Origin: Cladorrhinum sp. PSN259 | Lineage: Eukaryota > Ascomycota > Sordariomycetes > Sordariales > Podosporaceae | DNA: 64,000 nt | Direction of reading: 5' to 3' | Assembly (NCBI GenBank): GCA_033725935.1 | Contig: MU867065.1 | Span: 310,001-374,000, forward strand | In this document: positions 1 through 10,409 of the stretch, piece by piece | Layout of the letters: the number at the start of each line of letters is the position of its first letter | Position numbering within the stretch: the stretch's first letter is position 1 | Notes under the pieces: generated by a model | Told to the model about the DNA's origin: nothing | Seen by the model: the letters and a program-made list of their open reading frames with translations, nothing else | The model's database searches: none | Program-made: the position numbers and the translations under genes

Positions 1-1611
1 CATCTTCTCCTGCCATTCGTCCTCCTCAAGCCGACCAGCCATCGCCTTCCCACGAAGAAATTGATGAAGCGCCGCAAACAACCTTCTATCCGAACCTTGC
101 AGCGTTGCCAACTCCTCCAACTGTCGCTGTATCTGATCCTCGCTCAGCTCCAGATTATCAGACCCAGTCAACGGCAGAACCAAAGTCTCAGACTTGAAGA
201 CATTTCTCTGTGGGTCCACCACTTTTTGTCTTGTCCTGTAGTAGTACGTCAAGTCCAGGGACTGACCAGGAAGTTTGGCTCTTAAAGGCTTGGTTATTTC
301 CGGAACTATCTTGAGAGCAGAGACCGGGAAATGGAAATGGGGTATGCCGTTTGGATGTATATTTGTTGCGCGCATCGTGTTGCATTCGAAGAGGAGGAGT
401 GTGCCGTTGGGGTAGAAGTATATTGTGCGTCGAGAGAGGAGGGAGGCTTGGAGCATCCATGGATCTCGACTTTTCAAGTTGGAATGTACCTCAAAGAGCG
501 TGTCGATTGAGAGGTGATATGGTTTGGGGGCCGGGGTTTCTGGTGCTGTCGTTTCGTTGAATGGCTCGGCTATAGTCGTGAAAGAACTGTAGGTTGAGAT
601 GCTAAGTCTCTTTGCCTTTTTATTCAACGTTGTATGAAATGCGGAGTCAGAGTTGGTGTGAGATTGCCCTTGTTGAGCTGGGCTGGTAGAGGAACCAGTA
701 GTTGGGCCATTGGTGGCCGCTGAAAAGATGGTGCATGCGGCATTTGCAAACACGGGCCCGGTCTGGCTCACCTCGGAACACCATTCTGACTCTGAATCCT
801 GCAGCACACATAATTGCAGGATCCATAGATGTTTGTATCCGAGTTGAGAGGTTAGAGAAATAGCAGTCTGCCATATCTGCGGGAGAGTGTGAATATACAA
901 ATCTTGCTTGAGCTTATCGAGGTTCTCTTTTGTCAACTTGAGGGTGCTGTCGAATGGTTCTAGAATGGCGAGGGCGATATAGGATGGAAGACATTCTTGG
1001 CCAGTGGTCTCGACCAGTCGTACATTGATCTGTGTGTCGTTGGTAGTCTCGATTTCCAACAGGCGAGGAGGAATGAACGTTGACTGCCCAAGGGGCCGAC
1101 GGCAGAGTGGGTGTTGTTCTGAACAGGTTTTCAGCCACTTTTGAGGCAGTAATTCTTGTTGGACTCTGCTTATTTTCGATCTCGGTTTAAGTTTCGAAAG
1201 GCCACGCAGTGTTTTGGTGATTGTCGTGGCTGGAAGAAAGCAGAAAAAGACGAATGTTTCAATGAGCAGCCTGCGGTAACGGTATCTCAGACATATGTGT
1301 CCACTGCAGAGAACAAAGATACCGACACTTGGGAGCAAGGGGATGATGAATAACAACTGTCGCGTCGTTATGATATGAATGGTCAACCAAACCGATAAAG
1401 CGAGGAATGGTAAGGCGCAGATAATCAAGGTCAAGAAACTCCGCAGGCCCTCATTGGCAGCCACTGATACATATGCGTGGCCGAGGCCCGATATCTTAGC
1501 GTCGCCGTCGGTCGGTCGAAGGTCTGCAAGGATCGAGGGGAGAAGTCGCGGCTGGGCTTCCTCAAGCCAGACGTCGTCATACTCAGCAAAGACTGACGTA
1601 TTATGATCCAT
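1..1611 (-). CDS. HET-like protein with N-terminal membrane segments (3' end outside window)
   Basis: One open frame runs from an ATG at 1611 leftward to base 1 with no stop, so the C-terminus is missing; 537 codons are present. Residues of about 58-125 contain three hydrophobic stretches (for example FLTLIICALPFLALSVWL), suggesting a membrane anchor. Further on the protein matches the heterokaryon-incompatibility (HET) family: GYKHLWILQLCVLQDSESEW corresponds to the family's YLWIDxLCIIQD block, PVFANAACTIFSAA to the VYxNAxxTIAA block, and RDPWMLQASLLSRRTIYF to the WxLQExLLSxR block. The first HET block (usually YVALSYxWG) is degenerate, reading YIALAIL with no Trp-Gly. HET proteins trigger incompatibility-type cell death in fungi; whether this degenerate copy is active is unknown. 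No intron is needed within the visible part. Confidence 0.8.
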   Translation of the reverse strand, partial: MDHNTSVFAEYDDVWLEEAQPRLLPSILADLRPTDGDAKISGLGHAYVSVAANEGLRSFLTLIICALPFLALSVWLTIHIITTRQLLFIIPLLPSVGIFVLCSGHICLRYRYRRLLIETFVFFCFLPATTITKTLRGLSKLKPRSKISRVQQELLPQKWLKTCSEQHPLCRRPLGQSTFIPPRLLEIETTNDTQINVRLVETTGQECLPSYIALAILEPFDSTLKLTKENLDKLKQDLYIHTLPQIWQTAISLTSQLGYKHLWILQLCVLQDSESEWCSEVSQTGPVFANAACTIFSAATNGPTTGSSTSPAQQGQSHTNSDSAFHTTLNKKAKRLSISTYSSFTTIAEPFNETTAPETPAPKPYHLSIDTLFEVHSNLKSRDPWMLQASLLSRRTIYFYPNGTLLLFECNTMRATNIHPNGIPHFHFPVSALKIVPEITKPLRAKLPGQSLDLTYYYRTRQKVVDPQRNVFKSETLVLPLTGSDNLELSEDQIQRQLEELATLQGSDRRLFAALHQFLRGKAMAGRLEEDEWQEKM

Positions 1612-1819
1612 GAGTCGAGTTGAAGTTGTTGCCGTTCTGTTTGGGACTGTCGGGAAATTCGCCGCAAGAGGTGTCGCGGTCTGACGTTCACAAAACTGAA
1701 GGGTTTCCCCGCACGCTTACACCAATTCAGATCTCATCCATGTGGTGCAGGATGACTTGCATATAGCTACCCTACCACATGAGATTACTTACACTGTCCA
1801 ATCATAGGTTTCACAGAAA
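1612..1819. other. short spacer
   Basis: About 200 bp between two minus-strand genes; it must hold the promoter of the HET-like gene to its left. No distinct motif seen. Confidence 0.5.
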
Positions 1820-3693
1820 CTACCGGTACTCAACGCCTCTCTCCAAAGCCCGAACCTGGCCCCGCAACCCAAACGCTGCATGCCGTCTTCTCAATGTCTG
1901 ATCCGCGCTTGTCAGCTCTCCGAAACGGACTTGTACTTTTTCCAACTTTGACAAGCCGTCTCCTGCTGCCCCTAGGCACGCACCCCGAGATAGCTCATCG
2001 AGGGCCGAGTTCCGCGTCGTTGCCAGGACGCTTAGAAAGCCCGCATCCATGCTGACGCCATTTTGGAGCAACGTCACCACGCCAACTGTTAATGCCAACA
2101 GACCCAGCGCAAGCGCGACGCCATACGTCGTCAAAAGCGCAAGAGGTTGGTATGAGTACACTAGCCGGCTGTTGACTGTTTCGACACTTGCCTGACTTGG
2201 CTGAAGATAGGTCACGGCCGGCGATCCGAACAGGGACAGCGTTATGTTGACTGATAGCTGCTGGACAAGGTCCTTGAGATTGCGCACGGGAAGGTGGTTT
2301 AGAGGCGCTGGCCAGGGGTATTCTTCAACGAAACGCGTCCCAACGAGGGCGAGGCCTTCATGCGGAATCCACTCGTGCTGACCGTTGCCTTGGTACTGTA
2401 GATGGGTGAGGCTGCCCACAAAAAATGAGTTGATGGCGTCGTGGATGGCGTGAGCTGCCCAGGTTTCGGCGTGGAAGTGCTTGACATCAAGGATGGGATT
2501 GACCAGCGTGCCTGCGTCATTTTCCGTCGAAAAGTCGTACGGTTCAGTTCGCGTAAAAGTGCCCGTAATCTCTTGCTCTAAGTTAGTAAAGCTCCTGCGA
2601 ATGTCGTATGTCGTCTTCCACATCTCGCAGCGAAAGGCGACTGTCTCGTGGGATGATGTCAGCACATCCCCAGAGTCAGCGGCCGAAGACATGTTGTAGC
2701 GGTTCTCTGGAGAAAAGTATCGATGTTTGATCCATAATTTTCCGTCGTTGACCCAAGAACTGTTGCTGTATGATGGCGTTACTAAGGAGCTGTTTGCAAA
2801 GTACAGTTCGGCGGACGCTGGACGGCTCGACAAACAAGTACCGTTCGGGTGACTCCCCGGGTCGTAGCACCAGGGGGCATTGGGGTCTTCGGGTGACACT
2901 TCCACGCACTCATACGAAGGACCAACGAATTTCTGCGTGAAGGTACAGTTGGCTTCGCAAGGTGAAGATGCGGCAGCGATAGCCCCTTGGTAGATCGCTT
3001 GGTAGGCGATGGCGACAGCGGCTTTAGATGGTCCACGATACGATGTGGTCACCATTTTTGCACCTGTCGTTACTGTAGACACGAGCTCGAGACCAGAGTT
3101 GATGCGGGTAAAATTGAGAATGGAAACTGGGAGAGATGTTACTGTCGGGGTTGTGTCGAGCGAGACCGTCAATGATCCTGGCGCAAAAACTGGTATCAGG
3201 GGTGTTAACCAGACCATGGCAGCAAGAACTAGCGCCAGTCTTGCCTTGGATAGAAGCTCTGTGTTCAGCAAAGCCCAGGGAGTTCTCGTCGCACCGAAGA
3301 GCACATCAACAGCCCCGAGACTCACAAACGCGCCTCGGAATACTTTCCAGATGCACTGGTTGAACGATAGGCCAATCGACAGGGCAAGAGAGGTCTTGCA
3401 TGAGACTGACAATGCAGTCCCGGCTCTGATGACCCACTGTTTCAAAGGCAGGTTGCAGGCATCAGTCCCTCGATCCCTTCAAGGGCGCAGCGAGAAGTAC
3501 ATACCTCTTGGTGTTTTGGGACTTGTCCATTGACAGATGCGTAGAGAGCATGATTTCCTATTGCTGCAGCAAGAGCAATAAGAAACGATGTGCTCATCAA
3601 TGTTGGTATAAGCCAATTGACGCCCCACTGCGACTTGTACGCGCCAGAGACTGGAAGAACATTGTTGCTTGGTGACAGATCACGTTGGCCCAT
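1820..3693 (-). CDS. fungal multi-pass membrane protein, family of unknown function
   Basis: Two exons: 3693-3505 and 3436-1820, with a 68-bp intron (donor GTATGT, acceptor ACAG) joined in phase 0 at HQE|WVIRAG; the product is 601 aa. The first in-frame ATG is at 3693; the frame is open further upstream but has only GTG there. Hydrophobic segments occur near the N-terminus (LIPTLMSTSFLIALAAAI), around the splice site, after SKARLALVLAAMVWLTPL, and near the C-terminus (YGVALALGLLALTVGVVTLL). The central 300 residues are likely extracellular, with several Asn-X-Ser/Thr sites and cysteines. This architecture, with a C-terminal ATTRNSALDELSRGACLG-like block, is typical of a large fungal family (often DUF3176-like) with no known role. 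The gene call is firm; the function is unknown. Confidence 0.8.
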
Positions 3694-4881
3694 TGGATTC
3701 GACAAAACAGAACGTGCTCCGCTGAATGGGTGAAAGATGGGAAAGAGCTCGTGAAGCCGACACACTGTGAGATTTCAACCGCTTTAAGTTGGCGATGCTG
3801 TCTCATCGGAGCTAGGTGAAATGGCTGCGGCTGAAAAGCCACATTCAATATTCTAAACCCAAAGTAACTTTTGACAACTCGGCACCCTGTCCACCTCCCA
3901 AAGAAACTCGCCAATTTTTGCATTATACGTCTTTAAGTCCACTTTTGGGATTGAATGTCCGTGTGACTGGGGATAAAGGAGTCAGCTACTGCAGCAGTCG
4001 CACCTTCCTAGCACAGAGCATTCGGTTCCGAGCCGGGGGTCTACCCCTCACCGTGACACCTGCAAGTGTTGTCGGGCGGGCCATTGGGCTGAGTTCGTGG
4101 ATTACTATTCGTGCAAAAAGCCCGCAGGCACGCACGTGGGCAGAAAAGGGACTGCTTTCGAATTCGGAACCAGTTCACTGCAGTTGGTGTCTGAACTCAG
4201 TCCATCTCAGATGCCCACAAAAAGGTGCCATCCACAACTACCAACGGAGAACACTGAATTCATTCGGTCATTTTCTGCATGTTGTCATCCGGCAGGGAGT
4301 TGTGAGTAGATTCGTCTGGGGTGTACATGTAAGCTATCTGCAAAGTGAGAAGGTGCCTGGCTGGTAACGGATGATATCTTGTTGCCAAACAGCGTATAAC
4401 GCAATGATTTGATCGTACTAAAGAATGCATATAACAACAGTGATACATACAAAAACGTTCATCTCTTTCCCGAGGGAATGCATGCGTATCCAGAAATATG
4501 GCGAATTGGCCCGGATGGAATGGCCCATGCCGGAGCAAGTGGTCTGGCAGTGCGGGTCATGGATCGTCTTCATGGAATCAGTCTGTATACGTACACCCTC
4601 CCTTCTACTAAGGAAGGAGGGCAAGGAATTCAACAAAATTCTTTCAGTACACATTCTTTTGACTTCTATTTGCGTTTCCCCCTGTGATAAGAAGGATCTG
4701 ATGATTTTGTGAGCCTTTTGTTTGTTCTTGAAAGCTTTTGTGGAATGCTTTCCTTATTTGTGTGTGTCTGAGCGCTCATTCACTGGACGGATTCTTCAGC
4801 CTGGCATCACATTTGAATTGGCAAGAGTGTTAGCACCGCCCTGACCTCCTAGTATAAGCCATTTTCCGATCATGGACTGTC
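3694..4881. other. intergenic region
   Basis: About 1.2 kb between the membrane-protein gene and the 5S rRNA gene. It contains several short frames on both strands (for example 3816-4367 plus) but none has a recognisable protein motif. I see no structured feature. Confidence 0.4.
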
Positions 4882-5000
4882 ACATACGACCATACCCTCA
4901 TGAAAACTCGGCATCCCGTCCGCTCTGCCCTAGATAAACATGAGAGGGCCAGATCAGTACTCAGGTGGGTGACCACTGGGGAATCCCTGGTGTTGTATGT
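4882..5000 (+). rRNA. 5S ribosomal RNA
   Basis: A 119-nt segment with the full features of ascomycete 5S rRNA. It starts ACATACGACCATACC and ends GTTGTATGT, and these ends form a 9-bp terminal helix (one G-U pair). Inside are the conserved stretches GGCATCCCGTCCGCTCTGCC, GGTGGGTGACCACTGGGGAA and TCCCTGGTG, which include the internal control region for TFIIIA/TFIIIC. An isolated single copy fits the dispersed 5S arrangement usual in Pezizomycotina. The product is the 5S component of the large ribosomal subunit, transcribed by RNA polymerase III. Nothing in the sequence suggests a pseudogene. Confidence 0.95.
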
Positions 5001-5003
5001 ACC

Positions 5004-5008
5004 TTTTT
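5004..5008 (+). terminator. RNA polymerase III terminator of 5S rRNA
   Basis: A run of five T residues begins 4 nt after the end of the 5S helix, the normal Pol III termination signal. Confidence 0.75.
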
Positions 5009-5547
5009 GTCGCTTAAATTTTTGGACCCATTTTGAGCCTTGTCAACCCCTTCCCCCCTGAGACTTTGTTTATTTGTTTACTTCGACTCTTGTCGACACT
5101 AAATACAGCCCATGTTTAATGAATTCAGCCATTTGGTATTGTTTTGTCAGCTTAATGCGTTCTAGAATGTAAGTAAGCTACAGGTATGATACAGAAATAC
5201 CAGTAGGACACAATCGGCAATTGTTCATTCATGTTCCCACTGAGGTCGATTTACGTTTATTGAAATCAATTCCGTTGTCTTGAGGTGTGTTATAAGGCAT
5301 TCACTATCCCACACTTCTTGAATTTGTCCACTATAAGTACTGACTAATGTTGGATAACAGATGTTACCATTTCCAATTCTGAAATCACAAGGTCCCACCT
5401 GCACTGGAACAATATTTGTGAAATTTTGTTACATTTCAAGTTGTTAAAGAGTCAACATTGAACCATATGGTCCTTCAAAGAAACAGTGCTCCAATGAGGC
5501 AGAGGCTTTCCCGGATGAAGAGAGCAAACGGTGCCTCCCTCGATAGA
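5009..5547. other. intergenic region
   Basis: About 540 bp, AT-rich, between the 5S gene and the end of the next minus-strand gene. No feature recognised. Confidence 0.4.
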
Positions 5548-6969
5548 CTAACGACGGTTTCTGCTTTGAGACCTCCCTTTTGTACTACTAGTATGCGTCA
5601 CCCAGGCCCCAAAGTCGCTGTTATCACTGGCAAACTCCGTGAATGTCATGACCCTCTGCAGTGGATTGTGTGTCGACATCCCCCTGTATGTAACCTGATC
5701 GTATCCCCAGGGTGAGAGTGAGTTCAAACGTGAGTACTCCGTTTTCAACTCTGCAACTCTTTCTACTTCATCTGCGCGCCCTATCCACTTTTCCAGTCTT
5801 TCATCCTGCCCAGGAATTCTGAGTGCTCGGAACCAAACGGTGAAGATGGCCTCGGCAAACGTGATGAGATATTTTGTGTCGAAGCAGTTCTCGCCGTCCC
5901 ATCTCAAGATGGTAATGAATGGCCCCGGCTTCCGCCACAGTCCCCGGTTCTTAATCACGCCGTCGAAAAAGGGGTGTTCTTTTCTTGCTTCATGGAGCCA
6001 TTTCCTTTGGTCAAGTCCCTGGCCCTGCCAAGTGGCCGAATTGATGCAGACGTAGGGGATGTTGTCGAGGGGGTGGATCAGTCTTCGCTTGAGAACCCAC
6101 GCGTAAACACCCATGGAGCTTGTACGCTGCCATTCCAGCCGATCCCAGTCGGCAATCGTGGGAGGTCTAGGGGCGGCCAGGACACGCTTGATTGTTGTAG
6201 GGATCAAGGGGAGGAAAGTCTCAATCCACTCCTTAGTCGACTTGGACGACACAAACTCTTTCCAACGCGGACTCAACGTTCCCTTGGCAAGTTCTTCAAT
6301 GATGTGGCCCATTCGGTGAACCACGATCGCATGCTCCTCCTCAGTGAAATCACCAGCAAAAAATTCTGTTGAAAATGGTGTAGGATTTTGATTGAATGTT
6401 GGTCCGGGATACTCTCCAGAGTCCCTCATCGCCTTCAGGCGCTGAGCGACGCTTGAGCGCTCACGGCCCATTTCGAGTGCAATGATGTTGGTGTCAATGA
6501 TGAGATTGTTGTCGATGAGGTTCAACAGCCGCTCGTCCTCCAATTTGGACCAGTCACCAGATTTGAACCTTTTAAGCAGACACTTCAGGCCCCTGTCGCT
6601 CTCTAGGGCTGTCTCAATGACGTTCTCAGTTCGTTGAATGTTCAAAGCAATCTCCCATATCTGGCATCCCTCCTCGAGCAGACTCCGTGTTCGCTGGATT
6701 TCTTCAGATGTCAGAAGAAGTTCCAGCCTCCTGAATCCCCATTGTGCTCTGCTATGGACACCAGCAACGTGGTGTATGATGGGACTATATCGATATTTTC
6801 GCTCTGTTGGAGAAAGAGCCAGGCGTCGTGATGTTGGATGACACCGAAGAATCGCGGGGCCATGACTGCGGCCAAGCCACCCGAGTAGTACAAGACGAGC
6901 CATTGAGAGTGATTTTGAGACAGAATGGTTGCCAGGGATTTGTGTTGTCGTTGCTGTCTGGGCAGGCAT
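5548..6969 (-). CDS. fungal protein with Myb/SANT-like and GIY-YIG-like regions
   Basis: A single-exon gene of 473 aa starting at the ATG at 6969. Residues of about 85-185 look like helix-turn-helix DNA-binding segments, ending in GDWSKLEDERLLNLIDNN and IIALEMGRERSSVAQRLKAM, which resembles a Myb/SANT repeat (Trp start, acidic EDERLL, then IA..LGR). Residues 287-375 resemble the GIY-YIG nuclease fold: GVYAWVL (287), YVCINSATWQGQGLDQR (306-322, with the expected Gly-Leu-x-x-Arg), and Glu373 in FAEAIFTVWF as a possible metal-binding glutamate. I infer a DNA-interacting protein, perhaps a nuclease; the domain calls rest on eye alignment only. The first 60 residues are Ser/Thr/Arg-rich and could be a targeting sequence, or the real start may be a later ATG. 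Confidence 0.7.
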   Translation of the reverse strand: MPAQTATTTQIPGNHSVSKSLSMARLVLLGWLGRSHGPAILRCHPTSRRLALSPTERKYRYSPIIHHVAGVHSRAQWGFRRLELLLTSEEIQRTRSLLEEGCQIWEIALNIQRTENVIETALESDRGLKCLLKRFKSGDWSKLEDERLLNLIDNNLIIDTNIIALEMGRERSSVAQRLKAMRDSGEYPGPTFNQNPTPFSTEFFAGDFTEEEHAIVVHRMGHIIEELAKGTLSPRWKEFVSSKSTKEWIETFLPLIPTTIKRVLAAPRPPTIADWDRLEWQRTSSMGVYAWVLKRRLIHPLDNIPYVCINSATWQGQGLDQRKWLHEARKEHPFFDGVIKNRGLWRKPGPFITILRWDGENCFDTKYLITFAEAIFTVWFRALRIPGQDERLEKWIGRADEVERVAELKTEYSRLNSLSPWGYDQVTYRGMSTHNPLQRVMTFTEFASDNSDFGAWVTHTSSTKGRSQSRNRR

Positions 6970-7783
6970 GTTATCATAGTGGAGGGGTGGTGGAGGCGGG
7001 CTCTGTTAAAACTTGAACATGATCGTGTCCGTTTCTGGTTGATCAATGACGAGAACGAAAGAGCAAAATAAACAAAGACAGGCGCAGCCAGTAGATTTCA
7101 GCAAATCTCGAGTCAGGCGCCGACATGGCCAGCCAATTGGGCGCCTGCAGCTTGCCGTACAAACGGAGATACCGTCAAGGAGTGGGACTGCGGGTTATTT
7201 TTAAGGGTTCAGAGTCGGACGCTAAGGTAGATTACCCATGTCTCAAGCAGATCGTGATATTTACCGGGACTTGAGCGTGCAAATATGCCAGATACGGCTT
7301 CGTTTAACCTCGCTGCGAGGGTTTACTATTGGCATGACTTAATACGCAATAACTTGAAACTAGTAACCTTTTCCAGCTCTCTTTCTTTCCTTCTTTATTC
7401 TACAATCCTTTGTCTTTATCACTTAAGCCCTCCTGCGTTCTCTCCACGGCAAAGTAAGAGCAATACTCAGCTTTACATAATCCCACCGACTGCCTCAATA
7501 TCTATCACTTTCGGTCATATAAGTGATATTGCAGCGTCCTATATAGCTACCCAAGCAACTCAACCAGTTCGTGTTACACGTCCACCTAACTCCCTGAACG
7601 TCCGTCCTATTAGATATACGAGAGCAAGCAGAGTGAACTATAATTAAAGTATGCCTCAAAGCCCAGGCGCGTACAGCCGACGCTAAAAACAAACAATCTC
7701 GGGGCGTAACTTTAAACGAAGTAATCACAATCCTACCATCATAACGTAATAACCAGTCAATCCCACACATCATTCAACACGCA
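6970..7783. other. intergenic region
   Basis: About 0.8 kb. It contains the upstream region of the 5548-6969 gene and the 3' side of the small membrane-protein gene. A 120-codon plus-strand frame at 7285-7647 has no recognisable motif and is not called. Confidence 0.4.
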
Positions 7784-8476
7784 TCAGGCACTTAATAGAC
7801 TCTCGTTTCGAGCTTGGCGCGTCCGGTGCCGCATTATCATAGTATCCTTCACCCCTTCAAGCGAGATACCCCCGTGGATGATTCTGTTAAGAACAACAAC
7901 ATATCAGTCATCCCGTCCAGTAACAAAAAAAAAAAAAAAAAGAAAAAAGAAAAGGCGCGGGGGCAGGGCAAGGCAAACTTACATCTGCAAAAGCATACAA
8001 GCCAGTATCAGTCCTCCCAGCAGAGCCACCCCCGGCCCATCCCCCCCCATCATACTAGGCATCGCCAACTTGATAAAAAACCCCGTCGCGACGGCAAATC
8101 CGACAGAGATGAGCCCGTCATACAGCGCGCGAGTAAGGTGATGCGCGCGGCAATGCCAGTATAGCACGGTAAATATTTCAAGACTGGAGTAGATGAAAGA
8201 GGTGATGGCGGGGGACAGACACGGATCGAGCCAGTGGCGGCGGGAGAAGACGGAAAAGGCCACGGCGGCCGAGATGATTTGGATGAGGCCTAGGATGGTT
8301 GAGGTAGCGCGTGATGCGAGGTAGATGCGGCGGAGTGGGGCTCCGGGGGGGAAAGATTTCGGCGAGCAGCAAGGGTCGGAGGGTGTGATGGTGGTGGTGG
8401 TGGTGGTGGTGGTAGAGGCGGCGATGGTGGATTCTTCACCGATGCTTTGTCTCGGCGACATTTTGGGAAGAGGCAT
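7784..8476 (-). CDS. small four-helix membrane protein (fungal, uncharacterised)
   Basis: Two exons: 8476-7983 and 7883-7784, with a 99-bp intron (donor GTAAGT, acceptor TTAACAG) joined in phase 2. The product is 197 aa and ends LLSA. Without splicing the frame would stop one codon after the donor. The N-terminus (MPLPKMSPRQ) is followed by a run of eight Thr residues encoded by a GGT/ACC-type microsatellite. Four hydrophobic segments follow (roughly residues 58-78, 88-105, 115-135 and 140-162), giving a MARVEL-like or tetraspan layout, then a short basic C-terminal tail. No catalytic motif is seen. A second Met, at residue 6, is a possible alternative start. Confidence 0.7.
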
Positions 8477-9128
8477 CTTGTCAACGATAGGGTTCGACTG
8501 TTAAAAAGTGTAGATTGCCGAATAGTGGACGTTGAGGATGTTGGGGATGCGGGGGCGTTTATATGCGTTTTACATATGCAATGCAGCGAAATATTGATTG
8601 ACAGGGTGGGATGCAGTGGAATTGGGCTTTCTATTGGGCTTTTCAGCCTTGGCTGTGGTCGTGTCTCGTATTGCAATAAGCAATGCGATTGGCCCAAGTT
8701 TTGGGTGAAGTAAAGTTGGTGTCATATGATGACGGTGTGGCTTAAAGGTGCCCGGAATCTCGTTGGAATATGTTTTCCTCTGGTAATCAGCTGCTGGTTG
8801 GGTGGAAGGGATGGCTAGCCATGGCTGCAAGAGAGGCGAGAGCTGTTGACGGTGATGTTGATTTGCTCCTCTTCTACCGCCTCCACATCCGCAAGCAGCA
8901 CAGTCCTCCAAATGCTGTTATGTTACGTTAAAAAGCTATGTCAGTGGACTGGCCAGAATAAATATGTACAGTAAGCACGGTCGGTTGTTAAGCCGTATCG
9001 CGAGCCGGGCCATGTTGTTGTGGGCGGGCTAGTTCTCCTTCTCGTCTCTGCAATTTCTGGAAATGCATTTACTAGCTAGCTACCAAAGAGAACCAGATCA
9101 GCGAAAAAAAAAAGAAGAAAAAACAGAA
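8477..9128. other. divergent intergenic region
   Basis: About 650 bp between the divergently transcribed small membrane-protein gene and the glycosyltransferase gene, so it holds both promoters. An A-rich tract (9103-9127) lies directly before the glycosyltransferase start codon. No further site is identified. Confidence 0.4.
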
Positions 9129-10409
9129 ATGAAAGTCCTGGTTTCAACCATGGCGTTTGCGGGCCACATCAACCCTATGCAGCCAATTTGTCGCGAACTC
9201 ATCCGTCGTGGCCACCAAGTCGTTTGGCTTACAGGCTGCGAGTTCGAGGCCAAAGTCACCCTCACCGGGGCAAATTTCCGCGCCAGTTCGAGGGAGTCGG
9301 CCACATACAATACTGCTGCTCCCCCTACCGATGTGGATGAAGGCGGTTCTCTGGCTTCTGTCGTGGCTGTTCTACGTCGACTACTTCTTGACCGTGTGCC
9401 TGCGCAGGTCCACGACTACCAGGAAGCGCTGGCTGACTTCCCTGCCGATATTCTGCTCGTCGATCTGGCAGCGTACGGCGCCCACTGCTTGCGCGACCTT
9501 ACAGGAATACCGTTTGCGACACTTGGAATCAATCCTCTGGTTACCGCAGATGCCGAGATTCCCCCCTGGGGCTTCGGAAAGCAGCCACCCACGACTTTTC
9601 TCGGTCGTTGGGTAAACAAATCTTTACATGCTGCCGCCGCAGTGCTGCTCTACCCGAAGCTTACCAGAATACTGAACGAGAAACGTACAACCCTCGGATT
9701 ACAACCATTGCCCTCTAACACTGCCTTCTTAGATGCTGCGCGATCAGATATCCTGCATATCATGCCCACGACGCCATCGTTCGAATTTCCTCGCCGGAAC
9801 CTTCACCCTTCAGTCACATTCGTCGGGCCACTCCTCCCAATATGGGAAGACGAGAACTGGATAGCGCCGGACTGGTGGGGAGAACTCCTTGCCCGCCCCA
9901 AGACCTCGGTTGTGCATATAACCCAGGGCACCGTCGCCACCGACACGACAAATCTTATCAAGCCGGCGCTTTTGGCATTATCTGCCCACCCCGAGCTTCT
10001 AGTCATCGCCACGAGTCCCGACGCCCAGAACGAATTGACAGACATTCCATCCAACGCACGAGTTTCAAGCTTTGTTCCCCACTCCCGACTCTTACCACAT
10101 GTAGGTGCAATGATCACCAACGCAGGGTACAACGGGGTTCTCGCGGCTTTATCGTACGGCGTCCCGCTTGTCTGTGCCGGCCGTACCGAGGACAAGGCCG
10201 ATGTTAGTAGTCGGGTTGCGTGGTGTGGTGCCGGGATCGACCTCGCCACAAACACACCAGCTGTGGAGGCGCTTGAAAATGCGGCTTTACGCATTCTCAA
10301 AGAACGCAGCTTCCGGGATGCGGCAGAGCGTGTCGCAAAGGATTTTGCGAGCCATAACGGCCCCAGAGAAGCTGCTGAACAGCTGGAGAGGGTCGCCAAA
10401 GGGCATTGA
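9129..10409 (+). CDS. family-1 (UGT/MGT-type) glycosyltransferase
   Basis: An intronless gene of 426 aa. The start chosen is the ATG at 9129 (MKVLVSTMAFAGHINPMQP), because this is where the Rossmann-type N-terminus of the family begins; a GTG/ATG frame extends 22 codons further upstream. The N-terminal domain contains the acceptor-side His in AGHINPM, with about 200 residues of sugar-acceptor domain. The C-terminal nucleotide-sugar domain has FVPHSRLLPHVGAMITNAGY and GVPLVCAGRTEDKADV. In this donor motif the usual HGG is NAG, so a normally conserved histidine is absent. The family transfers sugar from UDP-sugars to small hydrophobic molecules such as sterols, polyketides or toxins; the acceptor cannot be read from sequence. 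The MGT-like sequence and absence of introns are compatible with bacterial ancestry but do not prove it. Confidence 0.85.
   Translation: MKVLVSTMAFAGHINPMQPICRELIRRGHQVVWLTGCEFEAKVTLTGANFRASSRESATYNTAAPPTDVDEGGSLASVVAVLRRLLLDRVPAQVHDYQEALADFPADILLVDLAAYGAHCLRDLTGIPFATLGINPLVTADAEIPPWGFGKQPPTTFLGRWVNKSLHAAAAVLLYPKLTRILNEKRTTLGLQPLPSNTAFLDAARSDILHIMPTTPSFEFPRRNLHPSVTFVGPLLPIWEDENWIAPDWWGELLARPKTSVVHITQGTVATDTTNLIKPALLALSAHPELLVIATSPDAQNELTDIPSNARVSSFVPHSRLLPHVGAMITNAGYNGVLAALSYGVPLVCAGRTEDKADVSSRVAWCGAGIDLATNTPAVEALENAALRILKERSFRDAAERVAKDFASHNGPREAAEQLERVAKGH

Noticed and set aside
3816..4367. 183-codon plus-strand frame
   Set aside because: Composition and lack of any motif suggest chance; no splice context supports it.
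7285..7647. 120-codon plus-strand frame
   Set aside because: Low-complexity Ser/Thr/Ile content and no motif.
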